Positions 1-9,699 of a stretch of 64,000 bases of DNA are shown one piece after another. Location: positions 2,790,001-2,854,000 of the forward strand of contig CBDFGV010000003.1 of assembly GCA_965247245.1 (NCBI GenBank), written 5' to 3'. The DNA is from Tectiglobus sp965247245. GTDB taxonomy: Bacteria; Pseudomonadota; Alphaproteobacteria; Rhizobiales; Hyphomicrobiaceae. Position 1 is the stretch's first letter; each line of letters starts with the position of its first letter. Below the pieces are notes generated by a model that saw only the letters and a program-made list of their open reading frames with translations, was not told the origin of the DNA and made no database searches. A program made the translations under genes and the position numbers.

Positions 1-1
1 G

Positions 2-811
2 TTTACACCTCTCGACAATCTTGAAGAGCGCCGAACCCACCTCAAGGCACTCCTCAAGGCTAACGACGTGTTTGGAACTCTCCTGCTCGCACCGGAAGGG
101 ATTAACGGAACGATTTCTGGCCCACGCTCTGGGATCGACATTGCTTTGCAGGCAATCCGTGATCTTCCCGGCTGCGCTGACATCGAGCACAAAGAGTCCT
201 GGGCCGAGACAACACCGTTTCAGCGCCTCAAGGTGCGCCTCAAAACAGAGATCGTGCGTCTCGGAATGCCAGAGATCAATCCCAATGACCAAGTCGGGAC
301 CTATGTCGAACCGGAGGATTGGAACGCGCTTATTCAGTCTCCGGATGTCATCACAATAGACACGCGCAATGACTATGAAATTGCCATTGGCAGCTTCGAC
401 GGAGCCATCGACCCCAAGACTTCGGCCTTTCGGGAAATAGTCGATTGGGCAACGGAGAACCTCGATCCATCAAAGAATACCAAGATTGCCATGTTCTGCA
501 CCGGTGGCATCCGTTGCGAAAAGTCGACGGCACTTTTGAAGCAGCGCGGCTTCTCCGAGGTTTATCATCTGCGCGGTGGCATCCTGAAGTACCTGGAGGT
601 CATCCCCGAAGAAGAAAGCCTCTGGCAAGGCGACTGCTTCGTGTTTGATGATCGGGTTTCGGTTCGCCATGGGCTCGAAGTCGGCGACTATGATTGGTGC
701 CCGGTCTGCGACCGCCCCGCCAAGAAAGGCACGGTGTGCTGCACTGATCAGCTATCTGGCTTGCAAAGACAGTGGCCGCCAAGCCATAAAGCAGAAGACC
801 CAGAAGACTGA
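2..811 (+). CDS. trhO: tRNA uridine(34) hydroxylase, TrhO/YceA rhodanese family (5' end cut by the window)
   Basis: The open frame runs in from the left edge with no start codon, so the N-terminus lies outside the window. The visible protein shows the TrhO N-terminal domain (LLAPEGINGT), the linker after VGTYVEPEDWN, and a rhodanese domain with the active-site loop MFCTGGIRCEKS. The C-terminal part has the cysteine pairs CPVCDRP and CC typical of the family. TrhO proteins hydroxylate uridine 34 of certain tRNAs to 5-hydroxyuridine in the cytoplasm. An internal GTG at position 68 is in frame, but homology clearly extends upstream of it. The gene lies 18 nt upstream of an aminotransferase on the same strand. 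Confidence 0.9.
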   Translation, partial: FTPLDNLEERRTHLKALLKANDVFGTLLLAPEGINGTISGPRSGIDIALQAIRDLPGCADIEHKESWAETTPFQRLKVRLKTEIVRLGMPEINPNDQVGTYVEPEDWNALIQSPDVITIDTRNDYEIAIGSFDGAIDPKTSAFREIVDWATENLDPSKNTKIAMFCTGGIRCEKSTALLKQRGFSEVYHLRGGILKYLEVIPEEESLWQGDCFVFDDRVSVRHGLEVGDYDWCPVCDRPAKKGTVCCTDQLSGLQRQWPPSHKAEDPED

Positions 812-829
812 TCTCAACAGGATAATTCC

Positions 830-1999
830 ATGGTTCAACTCGCCGAGGGCCTGAGCCGGCTCGGAACGGAAACTGCGTTTGAAGTCTTGGCGCGCGCTGG
901 CGCACTGCAGGCTGAGGGCCGCGATATCATTAACCTTGGCATTGGCCAGCCAGACTTCAAAACACCGGATCATGTTGTCGAAGCCGCCGTCAAAGCTTTA
1001 CGCGATGGCGAACATGGCTATACGCCGGCGCAGGGTATCCTGCCACTCCGCGAGGCCGTATCTGAGGATCTGAAGCGCCGGCACGACGTTGATGTCAGCC
1101 CGGATGACGTCGTCATCATGCCTGGCGGCAAGCCAACGATGTTCTTCTCGATTTTGATGTTTGGTGCGCCAGGCACTGAGATCATGTATCCCGATCCCGG
1201 TTTCCCAATCTATCGCTCGATGATCGAATATACCGGTGCGAAGCCTGTTCCCATCGCGTTGTTGGAAGAAAACGGCTTTGCCTTTAGCGCCGAGCAGGTC
1301 CTCGCCGGCATCACGCCGGCAACACGTTTGATTATCCTCAATACGCCAGGTAACCCGACCGGCGGCACGGTTCCCAAAGAGGAAATCGAAAAGCTGGTTG
1401 CAGGCCTGGAGGCACACCCCGACGTCGCAATCCTGTCCGATGAGATCTACAGCCAGATGCTGTACGACGGACGCGAGCACGTCTCATTGCTACGCTACCC
1501 GCAGTTACGCGACCGCCTCATCATGCTGGATGGATGGTCGAAGACCTATGCCATGACTGGCTGGCGTCTAGGCTTTAGCGTGTGGCCGCGCGCCCTGGTC
1601 GAGCCGGTTGTACGTCTCGCCGTGAACTGCCATTCATGTGTCAATGCACCGACCCAGTTCGCGGGTATCGCTGCACTCAACGGACCGCAAGATGCCGTCC
1701 ATGATATGCTCGCAGCCTTCGACGAACGACGCCGCGCAATTGTACCGATGCTGAACCAGTTGCCTGGCTTCCGATGCGTTGAGCCTGGTGGTGCGTTCTA
1801 CGCATTCCCAAACATCAGCGGCACCGGCATGACGGCCAAGGAACTGCAGAATAAGATGCTCGAAGAAGCCGGTGTTGCGACCGTTGCCGGCACCAGCTTC
1901 GGCATTCACGGGGAAGGATTCATCCGCTTTTCCTATGCAAACTCGAAAGAGAATATCGCGAAGGCAATTGAGCGGATCGGCACATTGCTCACGAACTAG
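830..1999 (+). CDS. Pyridoxal-phosphate aminotransferase, class I/II (aspartate aminotransferase family)
   Basis: The 389-residue protein has the fold-type I aminotransferase features in order: the substrate-loop motif NLGIGQPDF near residues 35-43, NTPGNPTGG near 171-179, the PLP-contacting SDEIY near 203-207, the Schiff-base lysine K238 in the SKTYAMTGWR motif, and the distal arginine in FIRFSYA near the C-terminus. It should transfer an amino group between an amino acid and a 2-oxo acid; aspartate or a broad-range substrate is likely, but sequence alone does not settle specificity. The start is an ATG directly after an AGGATAATTCC stretch. It may be co-transcribed with the rhodanese gene upstream. 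Confidence 0.88.
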   Translation: MVQLAEGLSRLGTETAFEVLARAGALQAEGRDIINLGIGQPDFKTPDHVVEAAVKALRDGEHGYTPAQGILPLREAVSEDLKRRHDVDVSPDDVVIMPGGKPTMFFSILMFGAPGTEIMYPDPGFPIYRSMIEYTGAKPVPIALLEENGFAFSAEQVLAGITPATRLIILNTPGNPTGGTVPKEEIEKLVAGLEAHPDVAILSDEIYSQMLYDGREHVSLLRYPQLRDRLIMLDGWSKTYAMTGWRLGFSVWPRALVEPVVRLAVNCHSCVNAPTQFAGIAALNGPQDAVHDMLAAFDERRRAIVPMLNQLPGFRCVEPGGAFYAFPNISGTGMTAKELQNKMLEEAGVATVAGTSFGIHGEGFIRFSYANSKENIAKAIERIGTLLTN

Positions 2000-2097
2000 A
2001 GCAGATTGGTCCCAATCATGAATGCGGCTCGGGTTGCACGGTGAACAGCACTGCAACCGCGCTCATCGTAAGTAGAACCTGCGAATTTGAACTTGGG

Positions 2098-2520
2098 CTA
2101 TTCTTCTTCAGCGAAAAGCTGAGCAATTTTGACTAATCTTGCTTTTCGTTTGTTGTTCTGAATGGCGTGCGCAGCTTTGAGAATCTCAAGGTTGTATTGG
2201 TCATTCAGCATGTGGAAGCATGCGTCTGTCTCTGACCCAGGCTCAGTAGTCTCACCGAAAAACCACGAGATCGGCACATCCAAGACCTGCGCAAACTGGT
2301 GCAGGCGTCCAGAAGTCATGCGGCTGACACCAATTTCATACTTATGAATTTGTTGAGCAGAAATTCCACAAACCCTGGCAAGCTGCGCCTGAGTCATACC
2401 AACCGTCATTCGCCGAACGCGCAAACGATCGCCAACCTGTGAATCAACGTCGGTATTTGCCGAGATTTGGTTTGAATTTTGAGCGCCGACAGAGACATCA
2501 AATCTATCCAAAACAGCCAT
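2098..2520 (-). CDS. XRE-family transcriptional regulator, PraR/SinR-like
   Basis: A 140-residue protein with a helix-turn-helix domain at about residues 30-85 (VGDRLRVRRMTVGMTQAQLA, then GISAQQIHKYEIGVSRM, then DVPISWFFG). The DVPISWFF block followed by a short helical tail resembles the PraR-like regulators common in Rhizobiales, which repress surface and biofilm genes; that link is inference. An upstream ATG at 2565 is possible, but the start at 2520 gives the usual family length. It is transcribed away from the orphan gene at 2842. A weak inverted repeat GTTGAG-N12-CTCAAC lies in the shared upstream region. Confidence 0.82.
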   Translation of the reverse strand: MAVLDRFDVSVGAQNSNQISANTDVDSQVGDRLRVRRMTVGMTQAQLARVCGISAQQIHKYEIGVSRMTSGRLHQFAQVLDVPISWFFGETTEPGSETDACFHMLNDQYNLEILKAAHAIQNNKRKARLVKIAQLFAEEE

Positions 2521-2841
2521 GATATCCCCATCTATACATCGGTCATCGAAAATTCGGTCGCCCACCGATATTCAGTCTAGAGATCTCAATTACCGCTTTA
2601 AAGGATCAGCTAGTTGAGTTGGAAAATCCGCTCAACCTGTAAGCAATTCAGTGTGGAAACTCAGTAGCCTCACGAGAAAATATGCTAATTCAGCACAATT
2701 TGTTTGTTGGGTTTCTGTATCGCGACATCAACTATGCCAACAAGGTCAACAAATTTTTCACCATGATTCCATAGAGTTCCATCGGCGATCCGCATCTTGC
2801 GGTTTCGCACGCAGTAGCCGTACTCTGATCCAGGTAGGAAA
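2521..2841. other. Intergenic region between divergent genes
   Basis: About 320 bases without a convincing gene, separating the XRE regulator (minus) from an orphan exported protein (plus). It holds the upstream regions of both. The only structure noticed is an inverted repeat at 2613-2636, arms GTTGAG and CTCAAC separated by 12 bases, which could be an operator but is short enough to occur by chance. Confidence 0.5.
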
Positions 2842-3255
2842 ATGGCTTTTGTAAAAGGCATCATAGTTACGATCGCCCTGTTGTTTACCGGCAACTTCGC
2901 GCTTCAGGAGTATATTCGCCAGAGCGCAACCCATGCCGTCATTATCGATGCTTTTCGCGAGCATGCGATTGCAGCTTGCCGTCAAAATAGCTCCGAAAAA
3001 CTGCGCAATGCATCCTGGAATCAGCCAAGTCACGTTCGCCTATCAATAGGCAAAAGCGATCTGAACGTCTATTTGTGGCAGACAAATCATAGGTTGTGGC
3101 GAGCTCGCTATAGCAACGCATATTTGTACATCACAATCACAGACGATAATGCGCACATTTACTGCGAGTACGATATCTCGACCGATATGGCCTGGGTTTA
3201 TCAATTAGGCAAAGACAGCCCCCAGCAGCCGTTTCAGACCTCACGGCGCGGCTAG
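2842..3255 (+). CDS. Orphan exported or membrane-anchored protein
   Basis: A 137-residue protein not assigned to any family. It starts with a hydrophobic stretch (about residues 5-20, KGIIVTIALLFTGNFAL) that could be a signal peptide or a single membrane anchor, so the rest probably sits in the periplasm. The rest is rich in beta-type patterning (YLYITITDDNAHIYCEYDI) and has two cysteines. The start ATG is preceded by AGGTAGGAAA, a good ribosome binding site. It appears to be monocistronic. No function is proposed. Confidence 0.6.
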   Translation: MAFVKGIIVTIALLFTGNFALQEYIRQSATHAVIIDAFREHAIAACRQNSSEKLRNASWNQPSHVRLSIGKSDLNVYLWQTNHRLWRARYSNAYLYITITDDNAHIYCEYDISTDMAWVYQLGKDSPQQPFQTSRRG

Positions 3256-3607
3256 CCTGATACCACTCCGCTATCGTCGAGATGGTCGGTTATTCCAATT
3301 ATCCCGTTATCGCTTCTTTCAGAATGATAGCGACGACGAAACAAATCTGATTTCGCCTCGGCAGGCGCAGCCAACCTGGTCGCACCTCCGGTTTCCGCAC
3401 ATCTTGCGCACATCGATACCCACGATCGCTATCTCAGATCCGTCCAGAACAAGATCCAAAGATCCCTGGGTTACATACACCCGCGTCCATTCGGACGTTT
3501 GACATAATTCAATCTCACTTACAAATAAAATGAACATTCGTTTTGTTTGATCCAAGACGAGCACTACATTAAACGTCGCAATTAGATGCCAATTCGAGGA
3601 CGGCAGG
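3256..3607. other. Upstream region of the TetR-RND efflux operon
   Basis: About 350 bases between the orphan gene and the efflux operon. The right-hand part holds a candidate promoter (TTGACA at 3499-3504) and an imperfect palindrome at 3528-3543. The left part carries nothing that I recognise; an open frame on the minus strand here runs into the TetR coding sequence and shows no family features. Confidence 0.5.
3528..3543. promoter_or_regulatory. Candidate TetR operator upstream of the RND efflux operon
   Basis: The 16-base site AAATGAACATTCGTTT is a palindrome with two mismatched base pairs. It lies 64 bases before the TetR start and just downstream of a TTGACA hexamer (3499-3504), the position expected for an autoregulatory operator covering the -10 region. 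TetR repressors of RND pumps usually bind such sites in their own promoter. No binding evidence is available from sequence. Confidence 0.45.
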
Positions 3608-4258
3608 GTGCCGAAGCTAAAGCCAGAAACGCTCGAGGTGAGACGAACCACCATCCTCAACGCGGCCGAAATATGCTTCGCCCGCGATGGGTTTCATCGA
3701 ACCTCCGTCCAGAACATTTGTGCGGCGGCCGGCATTAGTGCCGGGGCATTCTACGTGCATTTTGAGTCGAAGGAGCAGCTGATCGCCGGTATCTGCGAGC
3801 GCGATCGCCGTCAGTTCGCCGAGAGATTTGAAGCTTTTGCCGCCGCAGAAAACCCTCTCGATGCCCTCGGCCAACTGGCTGAGACCTATCTCTTCGAAGA
3901 TGCCCCGCACAAGAGGCAACTATTCGTCGAAATCGGAGCCGAGGCGACGCGCAATCCCGAGGTCAAAGCCCTGTTCACATCCGTCGATCGTTTCGTCGAG
4001 GACAGCTTCACCACGTTTATTGAACAGCTTGCCCAGACCGGTCGCGCAGCACCCACAGTGGAACCAAGAATGGCAGCCAAACTTATTCTTGTGATCGGCG
4101 ATGGGCTGTTTTGGCGGACCGCTGTTACCGCCGATACAGACATTCAGGGCGAACTCTCAGCAGCTATGGCGACCATCGGCCAGATCCTCGGAATGGATCT
4201 GAACGGCGGCGAACTACTTCAACAGAACAATGCAAATCAGCGGAAACAATCAATATGA
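3608..4258 (+). CDS. TetR/AcrR-family transcriptional regulator of the efflux operon
   Basis: 216 residues. The N-terminal TetR DNA-binding domain spans about residues 10-57 (ILNAAEICFARDGFHRTSV, then ICAAAGISAGAFYVHFESKEQL), followed by an all-helical ligand-binding part. The start is a GTG with GAGG eight bases upstream. The stop overlaps the start of the HlyD adaptor gene by four bases (ATGA), so the regulator is the first gene of the efflux operon and most likely represses it, with release on binding a pump substrate. The inducer is unknown. Confidence 0.88.
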   Translation: MPKLKPETLEVRRTTILNAAEICFARDGFHRTSVQNICAAAGISAGAFYVHFESKEQLIAGICERDRRQFAERFEAFAAAENPLDALGQLAETYLFEDAPHKRQLFVEIGAEATRNPEVKALFTSVDRFVEDSFTTFIEQLAQTGRAAPTVEPRMAAKLILVIGDGLFWRTAVTADTDIQGELSAAMATIGQILGMDLNGGELLQQNNANQRKQSI

Positions 4259-5481
4259 AGAAGTGGATCGTCCTGCTCGGCGCAGCAACTCTTGTTGCGG
4301 CTCTCGGCTTCGTCTACCAGGCGAACAGTGACACCATCAAAGAGGTTGCGCACAACTGGTTCGAAAAGGCGCCCGAAGCGCAACAGAAACAGCAGCCGGC
4401 GCCTCCCAGTATCACGGTCGTTCGGCCGAGCCAGCAGGATTTCGTCGAGACCGTTTTTGTGACTGGCACGCTGGTCGCCAGAGAGCAGGTCCTTGTCGCA
4501 CCAGAGGTCAGTGGCCAGCGTGTCAAAGATCTGCTGGTCGATATCGGCGACCGGGTGAAACGTGGCCAAGTCCTTGCGCGGCTGACAACCAGCAACATCG
4601 AAGCGCAACTGGCCCAGTTTCGTGCATCTCGAGCTCGTGCGATCGCAGCCCGGGCGCAAGCCGAAAAGAACGTGGAACAAGCCAAGGCTTCCGAGCGCGA
4701 AACAGCCTCGGCGCTCACGCGTGCGAAAAAGCTGCAACGCTCTGGCAACATCTCGCAAAGCGTCTACGAACAAAGACTGTCTCAAGCACAGAGCGCGACC
4801 GCACGCCTTGCTTCTGCAGTAGTCGGCCTGCGGGTAGCTGATGCCGAGATTGCACGCTCCGAAGCACAGCTACGCGAATTGACCTGGCGGCAGTCCAGAA
4901 CGGAGGTCCGCTCACCTGCCGCCGGCATTGTTTCAAAGCGCAATGGCATGGTCGGTGCCATGACCACGACCGAACCGATGTTCCAGATCATTCGTGATGG
5001 CGACGTCGAACTCAATGCCGAAGTCTCGTCAGAGCTGCTCGGCAAGATCAAGGTCGGGCAAAAGGCAACCATCGTCTTACCCGGCAACGTGGAAGTCGAG
5101 GGCAGTGTCCGGCTGATGTCACCAGAGATCGAAGCGAGCACCCGGCTCGGTCGTGTTCGGATTAGTCTGGGTCAACAACAAGCGGCACGCATTGGCGCGT
5201 TTGCCCGCGGCCGCGTTATTGCTAACCGCAGCCAAAACCTCGGCATCCCTGCAACGAGCGTCATGTACGGCGAGCAAGGCCCCTACGTCCTCATCGTCGA
5301 AAACGGCAAAGTCGCTGTCCGAACGATCAAGACAGGACTACTCACAGCTGACCGAATAGCTGTGCGGTCAGGCCTCTCCGACCAGGACGTCGTCGTCGCC
5401 AAAGCCGGAACCTTTCTGCGCCCTGGTGATCCAGTAACACCCGTTGCCCTCGATCCGACTCGCCTAAGCGAGGTGAAGTAA
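4255..5481 (+). CDS. RND efflux periplasmic adaptor (membrane fusion protein, HlyD/AcrA type)
   Basis: 408 residues starting at the ATG that overlaps the TetR stop. It has an N-terminal anchor or signal segment (about residues 4-20) with no lipobox, a lipoyl-like half motif (VLVAPEVSGQRVKDLLVDIGDRVKRGQVLARL), an alpha-helical hairpin of heptad character (about 120-200), the second lipoyl half (TEVRSPAAGIVSKRNG) and a beta-barrel region. It should link the RND pump in the inner membrane to an outer-membrane channel. One base separates its stop from the pump gene. No TolC-like gene is present in the operon, so the outer channel is presumably shared. Confidence 0.9.
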   Translation: MKKWIVLLGAATLVAALGFVYQANSDTIKEVAHNWFEKAPEAQQKQQPAPPSITVVRPSQQDFVETVFVTGTLVAREQVLVAPEVSGQRVKDLLVDIGDRVKRGQVLARLTTSNIEAQLAQFRASRARAIAARAQAEKNVEQAKASERETASALTRAKKLQRSGNISQSVYEQRLSQAQSATARLASAVVGLRVADAEIARSEAQLRELTWRQSRTEVRSPAAGIVSKRNGMVGAMTTTEPMFQIIRDGDVELNAEVSSELLGKIKVGQKATIVLPGNVEVEGSVRLMSPEIEASTRLGRVRISLGQQQAARIGAFARGRVIANRSQNLGIPATSVMYGEQGPYVLIVENGKVAVRTIKTGLLTADRIAVRSGLSDQDVVVAKAGTFLRPGDPVTPVALDPTRLSEVK

Positions 5482-5482
5482 C

Positions 5483-8400
5483 ATGCGTGTTGATGTTTCG
5501 GCCTGGGCGATCCGCAATCCGGTTCCGCCGTTGGTGCTGTTTATGGTGCTGATGGCGCTTGGACTGTTCTCGTTTCAACAGTTGCCCGTCAAGCGCTTTC
5601 CCAACATCGATGTTCCTGTTGTTTCGGTATTTATCTCGCAGTCGGGAGCGGCCCCTTCAGAACTTGAAACGCAGGTTACCAAGAAGGTCGAGGACAGGGT
5701 CGCCGGTATAATCGGGGTCAAGCACGTCCAATCCACAATTGTGGAAGGCCAGTCGACGACAGTCGTCCAATTTGAGCTTGGCGTTCCCATCGACAGAGCA
5801 ACCAACGACGTCAAAGACGCGGTCGCCCGTCTGCGCTCGGAACTGCCGCGCACGATTGATGATCCCATCATCGAGCGTGTCGACATTGCCGGCCTGCCGA
5901 TCATCACCTACGCAGCCTCCGCTCCGACGAAGACGCCGGAGGAACTGTCTTGGTTCATTGACGACACCATCACGCGCGAACTGCAGGGTGTGAAGGGCGT
6001 TGCCAAGATTACAAGAATTGGCGGTGTGGAACGTGAGATCCAGATCTCTTTAGATCCTGACAAGCTGCTGTCCTTTGGCATCACAGCCGGCGACGTTAAC
6101 CGTCAAGTCCGGGCAACCAACATCGACCTTGCTGGCGGTCGCGGAGAGATCGGCGGGCGCGAACAGGCGATCCGGACCTTGGCAAGCAGCGAAACCGTCA
6201 AGGAACTCGCGCAAACCCGAATTGCCTTACCCGGCGGGCGCTATATCAGGTTGCAGGACCTTGGCACCGTCAAAGATTCAGTCGCAGAGCCGCGCCTATT
6301 CGCTGATCTCAACGGCAATCCTGTGGTCGGATTCTCGATCACGCGCAGCAAGGGCGCAAGTGAAACAGTCGTTGAGAAGGCAGTGACTGCGAAGCTTGAC
6401 GAGTTCCGCACGAAGTACCCCGATGTCCAGATCAATCTGATCGACACCACCGTTGAATACACACGTGGCTCATATCGCTCGACGATGACGACCCTCATCG
6501 AGGGTGCCATTCTTGCCGTGCTGGTTGTCTTTATCTTTTTGCGCGACCTGCGGGCTACCATCATTGCCGCTGTTGCGCTGCCCCTGTCGATCATCCCGGC
6601 CTTCTGGGCCATGGATGCGCTCGGCTTCTCACTGAACCTGGTAAGCCTCCTCGCCGTTACGATTGTGACGGGCATCCTGGTGGACGATGCCATCGTGGAA
6701 ATAGAAAACATTGTCCGTCATATGCGAATGGGTAAATCGCCCTATCGCGCCGCGCTCGAAGCTGCCGACGAGATCGGCCTTGCTGTGATTGCCATCACAG
6801 TGACCATCATCGCGGTATTCGTCCCAGTCAGCTTCATGGGCGGCATTGCCGGGCAATACTTCAGGCAGTTCGGTGTCACCGTCGCCGCCGCAGTGTTCTT
6901 CTCGCTCCTGGTAGCGCGTCTGATAACGCCCTTACTGGCGGCTTACTTCATGCGCGAGAAACATCATGAACCAAAGGAAGGTTGGATCCTCCGTCAATAC
7001 ACCAATCTCGTGGCCTGGTCGGTACGCCGCCGCATCGCAACTGTCATTCTCGGCATCTTTGTCTTCCTTGGATCAATCGCTTCAATGCAGCTCCTTCCAA
7101 GTGGCTTCCTGCCGCCAGAAGACATTGGTCGCCTGCTTATGGCGGTTGAACTCCCACCCGGTTCGAAACTGGCTGACACCCGCAAAATAACGAACGAGAT
7201 ATCCGAGCGCTTTAGCAAGTATGAGGAAGTCGAACGCGTCTTCGTCAGTGGCGGTCAGATTCTCGGATCCGGCAACGAGGTTCGCAAGGCGACGCTAATC
7301 ATTTCTCTAAAGCCGAAATCTAAGCGAAAGATCGGTCAGAACGAATTCAAAGAAACTCTGTCGCGGGATATAGCCAACATCCCGGACATCCGGCATTGGT
7401 TCTTCGAGGAGAATGGTCAGCGCTTCTTCCAGATGGTTGTCCTTGGTCGGGATGGCGAGGCAGTCAATCGCACTGCCGCTGCCATAACCAGCGAGATGAA
7501 AACCCTGTCGGAGCTGGCCCAGCCGATCTCCACCGCGGAACTCGATCGACCAGAGCTCCGTGTCCGGCCTGACCAGGATCTCGCGTCCGAACTTGGCATA
7601 TCAACGGAAACCATCGCTGAAGCTGTTCGCATCGCAACGATCGGGGATGTCGGTCCTTCACTTGCACGCTTTAATGCGAAAGATCGCCAGATCCCAATCC
7701 GCGTTCAGATGGACGAGGCGGCAAGATCAGACCTGCAACTCCTGCAGGCTCTCAAAGTCCCGACGGCCAGCGGCGGCAGTGTCCCACTCTCAGCAATCGC
7801 AAAGTTCGAAATGGGCCAGGGCCCGACAACCATCGAGCGGTATGATCGCCAGCGACAGGTCACCGTGAGTGCTGACCTCAAAGGCAATACGGCGCTCGGC
7901 GTTGCAGTTGAGAAGGTTACCAACCTGCCATCGGCTAAATCATTGCCGGCGGGGATCCAGTTTCAGCAATTTGGCGATGCGGAGATCATGGCTGAAGTCT
8001 TCGAGGGCTTTGGCAAAGCGATGGCCGCCGGACTGATGATGGTCTTTTCAGTCCTCGTCCTGCTGTTTTCGAGCTTCCTGCAACCGGTGACCATCCTGTT
8101 CTCGCTACCGCTTTCAATCGGCGGCGCAATTGTTGCCTTGGCAATAACCCAAAACCCGATCAGTCTCCCGGTCGTCATTGGCATTTTGATGCTGATGGGC
8201 ATTGTCACGAAGAACGCGATCATGCTGGTCGACTTCGCCGTCGAGGAAATTGCGCGCGGCGTTCCGCGCACTGAAGCCATTGTTGATGCCGGGCGCAAGC
8301 GCGCACGCCCGATTGTCATGACGACCATCGCAATGTGCGGCGGCATGTTACCGTCAGCCCTCGCCCTGGATGCCGGTGGTGAGTTCCGAGCCCCCATGGC

Positions 8401-8587
8401 AATCGCCGTCATCGGCGGTCTGATTTCATCAACGATCTTGTCGCTTGTGTTCGTGCCCGCCGTTTTCGTCCTGATGGACGATATCGGCAAGGGGATCTGG
8501 AAGGTCTTTGGCCGCTTCGTTGGCGAGAAAGACGAGCCGGATGACGCTGAAACCGGCCAATCGGTGCGATCTCAACCAGCAGAATAA
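5483..8587 (+). CDS. RND-family efflux transporter permease (AcrB/MdtB type)
   Basis: 1034 residues, the normal length for a hydrophobe-amphiphile efflux RND pump. Visible features are the first membrane helix after WAIRNPVPPLVLFMV, two large periplasmic domains, and the proton-relay aspartates in GILVDDAIVEIENIV of membrane helix 4. The lysine-containing motif GIVTKNAIMLVDFA lies in helix 10. It exports drugs or other amphiphiles using the proton gradient, working with the adaptor directly upstream. Substrate cannot be predicted. The last residues form a charged cytoplasmic tail. Confidence 0.93.
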   Translation: MRVDVSAWAIRNPVPPLVLFMVLMALGLFSFQQLPVKRFPNIDVPVVSVFISQSGAAPSELETQVTKKVEDRVAGIIGVKHVQSTIVEGQSTTVVQFELGVPIDRATNDVKDAVARLRSELPRTIDDPIIERVDIAGLPIITYAASAPTKTPEELSWFIDDTITRELQGVKGVAKITRIGGVEREIQISLDPDKLLSFGITAGDVNRQVRATNIDLAGGRGEIGGREQAIRTLASSETVKELAQTRIALPGGRYIRLQDLGTVKDSVAEPRLFADLNGNPVVGFSITRSKGASETVVEKAVTAKLDEFRTKYPDVQINLIDTTVEYTRGSYRSTMTTLIEGAILAVLVVFIFLRDLRATIIAAVALPLSIIPAFWAMDALGFSLNLVSLLAVTIVTGILVDDAIVEIENIVRHMRMGKSPYRAALEAADEIGLAVIAITVTIIAVFVPVSFMGGIAGQYFRQFGVTVAAAVFFSLLVARLITPLLAAYFMREKHHEPKEGWILRQYTNLVAWSVRRRIATVILGIFVFLGSIASMQLLPSGFLPPEDIGRLLMAVELPPGSKLADTRKITNEISERFSKYEEVERVFVSGGQILGSGNEVRKATLIISLKPKSKRKIGQNEFKETLSRDIANIPDIRHWFFEENGQRFFQMVVLGRDGEAVNRTAAAITSEMKTLSELAQPISTAELDRPELRVRPDQDLASELGISTETIAEAVRIATIGDVGPSLARFNAKDRQIPIRVQMDEAARSDLQLLQALKVPTASGGSVPLSAIAKFEMGQGPTTIERYDRQRQVTVSADLKGNTALGVAVEKVTNLPSAKSLPAGIQFQQFGDAEIMAEVFEGFGKAMAAGLMMVFSVLVLLFSSFLQPVTILFSLPLSIGGAIVALAITQNPISLPVVIGILMLMGIVTKNAIMLVDFAVEEIARGVPRTEAIVDAGRKRARPIVMTTIAMCGGMLPSALALDAGGEFRAPMAIAVIGGLISSTILSLVFVPAVFVLMDDIGKGIWKVFGRFVGEKDEPDDAETGQSVRSQPAE

Positions 8588-8668
8588 CTGTTTTCACGAC
8601 CACAGTTTTGTCATTGCCACAAAGCCGGAATAGGGTAATGGCAACGCAATTAAAATTGGTATTCAGCG

Positions 8669-9658
8669 ATGTTTGACCCAAAGCAAATTCTCGACATGCT
8701 TGTGAACGGTGCCGCGCAACCGCAATCCTCGGCACAATCTGGACGGCCTGTGAGCAACGACATTAGTGATCTTCTCCGGCAGTTCACCGAAGGCGGTTCT
8801 GGTGCTCAGCAGAGTTCACCCGCAGCGTCACAACAAACGGGCCGGTCTGCGCCATCCGGTGGATTGGACGACCTACTATCTGAGCTGCAGCGCAGGGCCG
8901 GTAGTGCCGGCGAGACCGCCGGTGATGTGTTTGGGCAAGCCACAGACGGCGTTCGCGAGGGCGCCGGAAAGATCGGACAGGCAACCGGACTTGAAGATCT
9001 GATTGGCCAAATGAGCGGCGGTCGTTCACCGAAGGAACTCGTCGAGCAAGTCCAGAACTACATGCAGAACAATAAACTGCAGACAGGCGCCATTCTCGGT
9101 GGTTTGGGCGCACTCATTTTGGGGACACAGACCGGTCGATCGTTGGCAAGCGGAGCCGCGAAAGTCGGTGCCCTCGCTTTGATCGGCGGGCTAGCCTATA
9201 AGGCCTACCAGAACTACAGCGCTGGCCGGCCACTGATTACAGATCGGTCAGAAGCCCTGGAGCCTGCACCATCCGGATCAGGTTTCGATGATGCATCGGT
9301 CAGCAACGACACGGCCATTGCGTGCATTCGCGCCATGATTGCCGCGGCCGCAGCCGATGGCCGATTGGATTCAAGTGAACAACAGCGAATTGTCGGAAGT
9401 CTCAAGGACCAAGGCCTTGACGCCAGCGCTGAAGAATTCCTGGCGAGGGAACTCAATAACCCATCTACTATTGGCGACATCATCGCCGGTTCGCGCAGCC
9501 AACAGGAAGATATCCAGCTCTACACTGCCGCCCGCATCGCTGTTGAAGTCGACACACCAGCTGAACGCGAATTCCTGAATTCTCTCGCTGAGCACCTCGG
9601 ACTGCCTTCAGAGCTGGTGGCACACATCAACGCCTCAGCCCGCCAGGCAGCCATCTAG
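8669..9658 (+). CDS. DUF533 / TerB-like membrane-associated protein
   Basis: 329 residues. The N-terminal third is low-complexity and rich in Gln, Ser and Gly, starting with MFDPKQILDMLVNGAA, the typical beginning of DUF533 proteins. A hydrophobic glycine-rich segment (about residues 140-185, ending LALIGGLAYKAYQNY) probably inserts in or lies on the membrane. The C-terminal part, about 210-325, is a TerB-like helical domain with the acidic pattern AAAAADGRLDSSEQ. TerB domains are linked to tellurite and metal stress, but DUF533 proteins have no proven role. It has its own promoter region after the RND gene. Confidence 0.82.
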   Translation: MFDPKQILDMLVNGAAQPQSSAQSGRPVSNDISDLLRQFTEGGSGAQQSSPAASQQTGRSAPSGGLDDLLSELQRRAGSAGETAGDVFGQATDGVREGAGKIGQATGLEDLIGQMSGGRSPKELVEQVQNYMQNNKLQTGAILGGLGALILGTQTGRSLASGAAKVGALALIGGLAYKAYQNYSAGRPLITDRSEALEPAPSGSGFDDASVSNDTAIACIRAMIAAAAADGRLDSSEQQRIVGSLKDQGLDASAEEFLARELNNPSTIGDIIAGSRSQQEDIQLYTAARIAVEVDTPAEREFLNSLAEHLGLPSELVAHINASARQAAI

Positions 9659-9699
9659 GCTGCTCGGAACTTCACACACATTGAAGTCAGAGGAATTCC

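Noticed and set aside
3319..3660. Minus-strand open frame upstream of the TetR gene
   Set aside because: It overlaps the TetR start and the candidate operator, lacks a good ribosome binding site and resembles no family.
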